Shown: positions 57,901 through 64,000 of the stretch, one piece after another
How positions within the stretch are numbered: the stretch's first letter is position 1
Layout of the letters: each line of letters starts with the position of its first letter
DNA from: Beta vulgaris subsp. vulgaris
Lineage: Eukaryota > Streptophyta > Magnoliopsida > Caryophyllales > Amaranthaceae
DNA length: 64,000 bases
Assembly (NCBI RefSeq): GCF_026745355.1
Contig: NC_079206.1
Location: 48,403,608 to 48,467,607, forward strand
Reading direction: 5' to 3'
Position numbers and translations under genes: made by a program
Notes under the pieces: model-generated
Databases searched by the model: none
Told to the model about the DNA's origin: nothing
The model's input: only the letters and a program-made list of their open reading frames with translations

Positions 57901-60900
57901 CGTAGGCTTCTCCAAGGACTTTAACTACATCTATGCAGTGGGTAGATTACCCGCTCCTAATAGGTCATTAAAAATTAATTGTTGATGATGAGTTGGATTC
58001 TACCATACATTAAATTCTGTTAGTAGTGGGTAAACTAGCCACCGGGTAAACCACGTTTTACTCGCTTCTCCAGATGAAGAGATTATGTGCAATGTTGTCA
58101 AAGCAGATATACACTCGTAAACTTATAGAAGTATATGTTAGGATTGGTGAAGATTCCAACCATGTTTGTTCTGGCTTTTCACATGTTGTGCCTGTGTTTT
58201 TTGTATGCTGACTGTTGAACTTGTCAGATTGAAGGAGGACTTGTGCAGAAAATGTATATTGCAAAGGTCCTAGGGGTATTTCCAGAGGGTGAGGTATTCT
58301 TTACATCAATCTCGTAGATCTATGATTTATCAAATATATATATCTATGCTGTCATGTTTGTTAAATGGAAGCAAACTTTTAAGTAATAAAAATAATTAGC
58401 AATTGGGCATAGATCTGTTCATGTTTATGACATCAAGGGCTTAGATCTGCATTATTAGTGTAAAGAGAGCTGGCTGTAGTCCATGTCTGGCTTGGTTATC
58501 CACTTCCAATTTAACTTTTCTTCTTATTGCCTTTTGGTCTATCTAGCGGTGGATTACTTTTGGGAAACTGAAATTAGCATGGAATTGTTGGTATAGAATA
58601 GATCTGGATTAGGATTTAAATTGTTAGGATATCTTTCTGCATCACGAATGACTTCTATCTGGGAGTTCTGCTGTAGCCCTATGGGTTTATAAGCTTAAGT
58701 TCTGTTTTATTTGCACTTCTTCATAATTAGAAGAAAAACTAACTCATGCTTGTTTGGCTGCATCTATCATCACTCATGCTCCATAGACAAATGAGTAAAG
58801 GGGGTAAAAAGGGACAGTAAAGGAAATGGATAGATTTCGCTTTTGCAGCTTTTAGCAATTAGGATCAAATGTTTGTCATTGTTTGGTATTATGTATATTT
58901 GAATAATCATTTTGCCAAACTAAACCATTATAAACTTTTTTTGTTATGAACTTTTTTTTGTTGATATCTAGATTTGTGTTAATATGACGTATTTGGTTTT
59001 CCTTTTACAGCAAGTTGTTGATGTGAATATTAATCATGATCCCCGAGAGAAAAGAAGTCATGCTGAGGTAAGGTCTTTTCTCCAAGACTCTGGGATATAT
59101 AAACAAGGTTAAACTGGCAAAATAAAGTTTTTGGCAGGGGCGGTTCTAGGCATGTGCGGGGTGGGCGACCGCACCGCGCCTCCAAATAAAAGGGCCTCAA
59201 ATAGTGTTGTTTATTATATTGTTGATTTATTATACAAAGTAGATTAAATGGACTAGTGGTATTGAAGAGGCCTCCTATGCATCAGGTCACAGGTTCTAAT
59301 CTCCTTAACCTCTTTTTTAAAGGTCCAATTTATTATTAACATTCATTTAATTCACACGACAACCGAGACTGTCTTTCCTCCTTATTTCAATATTTACGAA
59401 GCATCTTTCCAAATTCCACATTCAGTCATTCATTAATTGTTTGTGTTTGTTTAATTTGTAATTTTGCTTGGTGATTAATATGGTTCGAAAATTTCTCTCG
59501 GGACATGAAAAACGGCAAAAGAATAAGAGAGTTGAACAATTGATTCTATCTCAAAGAGGTGCTTTAGATAAGTTTTTTATAAAGGAACCACAAGTAGGTA
59601 AACAAACTGGAAATTCTGAAAATTTAGATGGAACTCATGTTGAGGGTGAGAATAATGAACAACAGGAGAATGCGAATTTTTTTGTTAATGATGATGTTAC
59701 TGTGAATGAAGATGTTAACAGAGAGTTTAGCCAATCTGAAGAAAATGTGCCCCAAAATAATGTTCCTATTAATAGTACTGTGATCGATGGTTTTTTTTTA
59801 TATATATAAAAAAGTTATGATCGAGGGCCTAATTTTTAGATATTGCACGGGGCCTCGTTAAGTCTAGCTCCGCCCCTGGTTTTTGGCATACGTTTTATGG
59901 CATATGGCCAGAAGAGAAATAGATATTTAAGTTCTCTTGATTACGCAGTACCTCTAGCAGAGGGATCAGTTGGTGGTGTGTCAGCGATATGATAAAGGAG
60001 GGGAGAACAAGAGGAGAGTTGGTATATGGGGGAACAGAAAGGAGCAAAGAGAATAGGACCAAGGGTCTGCTTGGTTGGAAGCAAACAATTGTCAATGGAA
60101 AATGTTTCCATGAAAAGCATTTTTCTACCGGAAATTGATCTTCCTTTGTTTGGTTTCTTGCAAGAAAAGTGATAGAGAAGACAAGATATAGGGAGAAACA
60201 TGTGGTGCTCCTTTGAAAGGATAAGGCTTACATGTTGGGAGAACTATGTCCCACCAGTGGAAATTCCATTTCTGTTCTTTACAAACCAAACAAAGGAAAT
60301 GAGAAAACCACTTTTCTAAGAATTTTTTTTCCTCCCCAACTAAACACTTCATTAGAGGAAGAATTGATACTGAATATCAACTGTCCTTTGTCAAATATTA
60401 TTATTTATTAGTATGAGAAATATCGCCAGTTTTGGATTGTAATGAGCTAAACAAAAAATGGCTCATTAAACTCTCTGCTTTTATTTGGGTGTTAGGATTG
60501 TGGTGTCGTGGTTGTTGTGATGGGTTGGTGGTGGTTGGCAGGTGGTCATGTGAGGTGGTGCTGGTGAAATGAGGTGGTGGTAGGGTGGTGCTAGTGAAAG
60601 TAGGTGGTGGTTTGGTGGTCAAGGTGGAATGGGGGTGGTTAATGTTGGTCAAGGTGTAGAGGAGTTTGGGGTAAGGTGAAGCCCTAGTGGGGGGGTGGGG
60701 GGCGAGTAATCATGTAGAGGAGTTTGGGGTAAAGAAAGGGTAAAGGGAATGATTAAAATGGCTTAACAAACAACAAATAAGGGAATAAGAGTTGGTGTTT
60801 CCCTTTCCCTTTTCTTAAGCCCCCAAAACAGTCAGCCCTTTAGCTTATCCAAATCTTGGGCACCTTCTTGGATTTCTCGGTAATCTCCATGGACAAGGAA

Positions 60901-63773
60901 AATGGAAAGATATTTTTGTCTGGTTGCGAGTTTCTGAAATGGTCTGTAGCACTAAGAAAAACTTCTTGCCTTCTTGGTGTCTTTCCACTTTTTTTTTTGT
61001 TGTTGTTAATGTTGTATGATTTATATTTCAAGTTGTTCTTGCATATCAGTCATCTCCAATCTAAGCACTCTTTTGGTCTCATTGCTAACCTATGATACTC
61101 GGACACGACAATTTGGCCGGCGTACCGGCATCGATATGACACGACACAGATCCGGGTATGGAATACGTGTCGGATACGTCAATCGGCACTCGGATACATC
61201 TAGATCTAGGAAGAGAGAAACAAAAATAGAGAGAGAAGATGGCTTACGCCATTAAATCTTTCGATCTAGGGTTTGTCAAACCCTAGATTTGTTAATTGGA
61301 GGCGAAATCTTGAATATTCTTTCTTTGAGATATTGGGGCTTTTGCTCGGGATGTGAACTCGCGCATGCTTGTGGATGTTTTTCCATTGCCATTGCTCATT
61401 CTGCTAGCAATTTTTCCGACGACGGTGTCATATAGAAGAAACGTACTAAAGAAACTCTACAGTCTGGTTTTTACTCTTCCTTTCTCTCTCTTTTTTTGTC
61501 AATTTTTAAAATGGGTTTAAAAAAAGGGAAGGGGGACCAAATTTATTGTAAATAGAGTTGACAACTGTAATGTCAGTTTTTTCCTCTTTCTTTTAATTTT
61601 ATTTTGACCTGTTGATGACCCTCTATTCCTTTCTTTTTTATACGGGGGTGTTTGACAATTAGAGTTTTGGAAAAAAAAGAGAGTTTTTGACCACTTTTAG
61701 AGTTTTGACTAGTCAAAAACTCTAAAAAAGGTGTTTGGTAAAATAGAGTTTTAGAGAGTTTTGGAATGAAAACTCTCAAAAAAATAGGGGGGGTGTTTGA
61801 CAATTAGAGTTCTGGAGTAAAAAGGGAGTTTTGAACCACTTTTAGAGTTTTGACTAGTCAAAAACTCTAAAAGGGGTGTTTGGTAAAATAGAGTTTTAGA
61901 GAGAGTTTTGGAATGAAAACTCTCAAAATGAAAAAGCTCCTATTCTTTAGAGGATTAGGTACACATATGTTCAATGACTTTTTTGCCTCTAATAATACTA
62001 CTATACATGCTACTAAAATGTCTATAAATGTCATTTTACTCAAACAAATGATAATAAGCTTTTAGCAATCAGTTAATTGTTACCACACACATTTATAAAA
62101 AAAACTTGTCAAATCAGCATTCAAATCTGTTGAACAAAAAGTTAAAACTCTAACACCAAACTCTAAACTCTAACAGCTAAACTCTAAACTCTATTTGTCA
62201 AACAGGGCCAGGAGCTTTTTCTTTAGAGGTTTAGGTAAAAATATGTTAAATGACTTTTTTTGTCTCTAATAATACTACTAGACATTGTATTAAAATGTCT
62301 ATATATATATGTCATTTCCCTCAAACAAATGACAATAAGCTTTTAACAATCAGTTAATTGTTACCAAACACATTTATAAAAAAAAGTTGTCAAATCTGCT
62401 GAACAAAAAGTTAAAAACTCTAACAGCAAACTCTAAACTCTTAACAGCTAAACTCTATTTCCCAAACAGGGCCATAATCTCTTTCTTATCTCTCATTACT
62501 TACTATTCTTATGCCTCTTCTAAGTATGCTATTTAAAGCTTTGTTTTGGCTTTTTTTATTTTGTCTTTTCGTAAAGCTGAAAATTATAAAATGATGATGA
62601 TGAAAAAAAATAGTCGTATCTCCGTATCCGAGTCCAACTTTAGGATGGTGTCCCCGTATCTGAATTTTTTGGATGTGGCGTATTGGACACCTGGATCCGC
62701 ACCCGTATCCGATATCTGTACCCGTGTCCATGTAACATAGTTGGTAACGGTACCTCTTTACAGTTTCTTACTGAATCTGTTTGATTATGCAGGGTGGAAA
62801 TGGTTCCGCCAATATAAATCTGAAGGGAAAGGCTGCGTGTACAAAGTTTAAAAGAATAAGTACAGATGGAGATCACAGCATTGTTCTGTGTGAACCCCTC
62901 ACTGGCCGAACTCATCAGGTAGAAAAAAATATTGTGACGTTGGCATAGCAGTTAATGTGGTCATTTTTTTGTGATCCATTGAGCTTTTCCCTACCAAGCT
63001 CAAGCTTGTAATCCTTGTTTCATTTACCTCATTTCTTTTTGTTTAATTTTTATGTTGCTGACACATCTAGTTTTTATGTTACTTGTACTTAGGCGCCAAT
63101 GTCGGGCACAAGAATGTGTCTAGATGTCAGACTCGTTTATCTTATGAAAAATTTCCTGAATTTTGGCCCAAAATGAAGTGCCGAAGTATCCATACCCATG
63201 TCGGAGTGGGGAAATCCAGCATGCATACTTGACATAGTATCTTTGCTAATGATGGGCTAGTGGTTTTTTTTGAGATGGATAGTGGGAGAAGGTGATAGGA
63301 ATTTTTTTTTTGATGAGAAGATGCATGAATTTGATAGTTTGAGAATGACCTTTTCCTATCTATTTTAGGTGCTGTAGCAGCTATAGCTTTATTTTTCACC
63401 ATCTGTGATAGTTGACCCACTTAGTGAATAGCATGCATTCCATTGCTAGCCTTTCCAAGATGCTAGCATCTTTATATTAGGAATAGGAATGAAGATTTTG
63501 TTAACTCCATTTCAATAATTTAATCTATGTTTGTCAGATACGAGTTCATCTTCAGTATGCTGGTCATCCAATTGCCAATGACATACTCTATCTTGGCGAG
63601 TCAGCTGGTCAGCGTTCTACTGAGGCAGAAAGTGCTGATAGAGCTGCTGCCAGATTGAGGGATCCTCTTTCATCCAGAAATTCTCAAAGCATTGAGGATC
63701 CTGAAGAGGACACCTTCACAGATTTTAGCAAAGATCCTATGTGTACGCATTGTCCAAATTTGGCCCCTAATGG
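51971..63773 (+). CDS. RluA-family RNA pseudouridine synthase (11 exons seen, 3' end outside)
   Basis: The enzyme class isomerises uridine to pseudouridine in RNA. Exons: 51971-52118, 52190-52233, 52337-52414, 53831-53931, 54168-54255, 54688-54766, 54902-54984, 58228-58293, 59011-59067, 62793-62918, 63538-63773. All join in phase with GT-AG introns, giving 368 residues before the last donor at 63774. Residues about 78-125 look like an S4-type RNA-binding segment (VKCGRIQVDGKNV). The catalytic motif is IHRLDRLVSGLLIF, with the active Asp at residue 185. [20 protein letters not shown] is the conserved C-terminal motif. It resembles plant RNA pseudouridine synthase 7-type proteins, from memory of the family. 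No transit peptide is obvious; the basic start (MLKRKRGEERER) could be nuclear. Introns 7 and 9 are swollen by transposons. Confidence 0.93.
55536..55700. repeat. Duplicated segment in intron 7
   Basis: GTCGAAAGTATTCGTTATGT followed by CCCATGAAAAAG at about 55554 recurs at about 55668 with few changes, spacing about 115 bp. Noncoding. Confidence 0.6.
56066..57123. mobile_element. Non-autonomous MULE in intron 7
   Basis: 1058 bp with inverted arms of about 190 bp. The left starts GGGTTAATTGGCTAGAACA and the right complement starts GGGTTAATTGGTTAAAACA. Shared phrases include AACACAACCTTTGGCTCAAG. A 9 bp duplication TTTCTTGAA flanks it (56057-56065 and 57124-57132). The central 56330-56860 is unrelated, possibly captured DNA, with an 80-codon His/Thr-rich frame that I do not trust as a gene. 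Confidence 0.9.
59135..59878 (+). mobile_element. Non-autonomous hAT element in intron 9
   Basis: 744 bp. Ends CAGGGGCGGTTCTAGGC and complement CAGGGGCGGAGCTAGAC, flanked by a perfect 8 bp duplication GTTTTTGG (59127-59134 and 59879-59886). Short CAGGG-type TIRs and an 8 bp duplication define hAT. It retains the first part of a transposase gene. Confidence 0.95.
59468..59809 (+). pseudogene. N-terminal piece of a hAT transposase
   Basis: 113 codons beginning just before MVRKFLSGHEKRQKNKRVEQ, then LILSQRGALDKFF and a long Asn/Glu-rich linker, as at the start of plant hAT transposases of the zinc-finger/HAT-dimerisation type. The catalytic and dimerisation parts are deleted, so the element is an internal-deletion derivative that would need a helper. 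Confidence 0.75.
60490..60730. repeat. GGTGGT-rich imperfect repeat in intron 9
   Basis: Irregular GGTGGTG units, then TAGAGGAGTTTGGGGTAA present twice (near 60657 and 60716). Low-complexity noncoding DNA. Confidence 0.6.
61644..62473. mobile_element. MITE split by a copy of its own family (outer copy)
   Basis: The left end GGGTGTTTGACAATTAGAG and right end complement GGCCCTGTTTGGGAAATAGAG bound an element whose left half is at 61644-61786 and right half at 62210-62473. A second left and right half (the inner copy) lies between them. The halves are about 85-90% alike. Confidence 0.75.
61787..62209. mobile_element. Inner MITE copy nested in 61644-62473
   Basis: 423 bp, complete: starts GGGTGTTTGACAATTAGAG and ends with the complement of GGCCCTGTTTGACAAATAGAG. 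It includes the palindrome AGAGTTTTGACTAGTCAAAA in its left half and repeated AACTCTAAACTCT near the right end. Confidence 0.8.
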
Positions 63774-64000
63774 GTAAGAACTTGTTCTTTCTGATGATTT
63801 TTTTTAGAAAGTCTTCTTCTGAAATATGCTATTTATTTCTCCAAAAAAAGAAGATATGCTGCTTATAGGAATATAGGAAGGCACTTGTCTGATGGCAACA
63901 AATGTCTGGAGCGTTATTCTAATCTAAGACGAGTGTTAGATACGGGTAAAAATCCTCTAAATACAGGATCATTAAATGATATTAAAAACATTCAGAATGT

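Larger units (their letters stand above)
61090..62739. mobile_element. Fold-back element with TCGGATACG-type arms in intron 9
   Basis: The left arm (CTATGATACTCGGACACG..., to about 61210) and the right arm (complement CTATGTTACATGGACACGGG..., about 62600-62739) share GGATACG/GGATCC-rich sequence. Possible 9 bp flanks ATTGCTAAC and GTTGGTAAC match at 7 of 9. The middle holds the MITE nest 61644-62473. Old and diverged; superfamily uncertain. Confidence 0.5.

Noticed and set aside
60060..60360. MITE with TGCTTGGTTGG and CCAAACAAAGG phrases in intron 9
   Set aside because: Inverted similarity is short and boundaries or a duplication are not visible.

Overview
This is nuclear DNA of a flowering plant, almost certainly a eudicot. 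The evidence is three split genes with GT-AG introns (a plastid-targeted tetrapyrrole enzyme, a prenylated ubiquitin-fold protein and a multi-exon RluA-type pseudouridine synthase) set in AT-rich, transposon-packed DNA. Nothing in the window fixes the family or species, so I do not name one. There is no prokaryotic or organellar gene organisation.

Layout. 1-6779: a decayed Tat-like Ty3/gypsy retrotransposon on the minus strand (LTR at 6162-6779, broken gag, RT, RNase H, integrase), with the end of an antisense ORF at the left edge and a 1.5 kb CACTA element inserted in RNase H. 7000-7640: a fold-back element. 7929-13621 (+): intact glutamate-1-semialdehyde aminomutase gene in three exons, with several elements in its 4.1 kb first intron. 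13855-19764: three-level nest of Stowaway, Stowaway and a 5.4 kb Mutator-like element (MULE) carrying a MURA-type transposase remnant (-) and a GRF zinc-finger ORF (+). 20250-24250: broken endogenous pararetrovirus (caulimovirid). 24970-29520: small elements (Stowaways, a tRNA-derived SINE, short Helitrons). 29661-37486: a 7.8 kb Helitron with a decayed Rep/helicase, flanked by a 138/139 bp direct repeat. 37650-40309: a GC-rich fold-back, a Stowaway and a MULE-like element between 216/218 bp direct repeats. 40832-44218 (-): membrane-anchored ubiquitin-fold (MUB) gene in three exons ending in a CaaX box. 45190-46190: 22-24 bp degenerate tandem repeat. 46340-51840: an L1-like LINE split by a 3.2 kb solo LTR. 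51971 to the right edge (+): pseudouridine synthase gene, 11 exons seen, 3' end outside the window, its introns enlarged by MULE, hAT and fold-back elements.

Only the three cellular genes look functional, and they serve unrelated processes: plastid 5-aminolevulinate synthesis, membrane tethering of a ubiquitin fold, and RNA modification. The rest is a record of nested insertions, many with exact target-site duplications, so their relative order can be read. The points most worth following are the Helitron between long direct repeats, the GRF zinc-finger ORF inside the MULE, the antisense ORF of the gypsy element, and the palindromic CCATGG minisatellite in the aminomutase intron.
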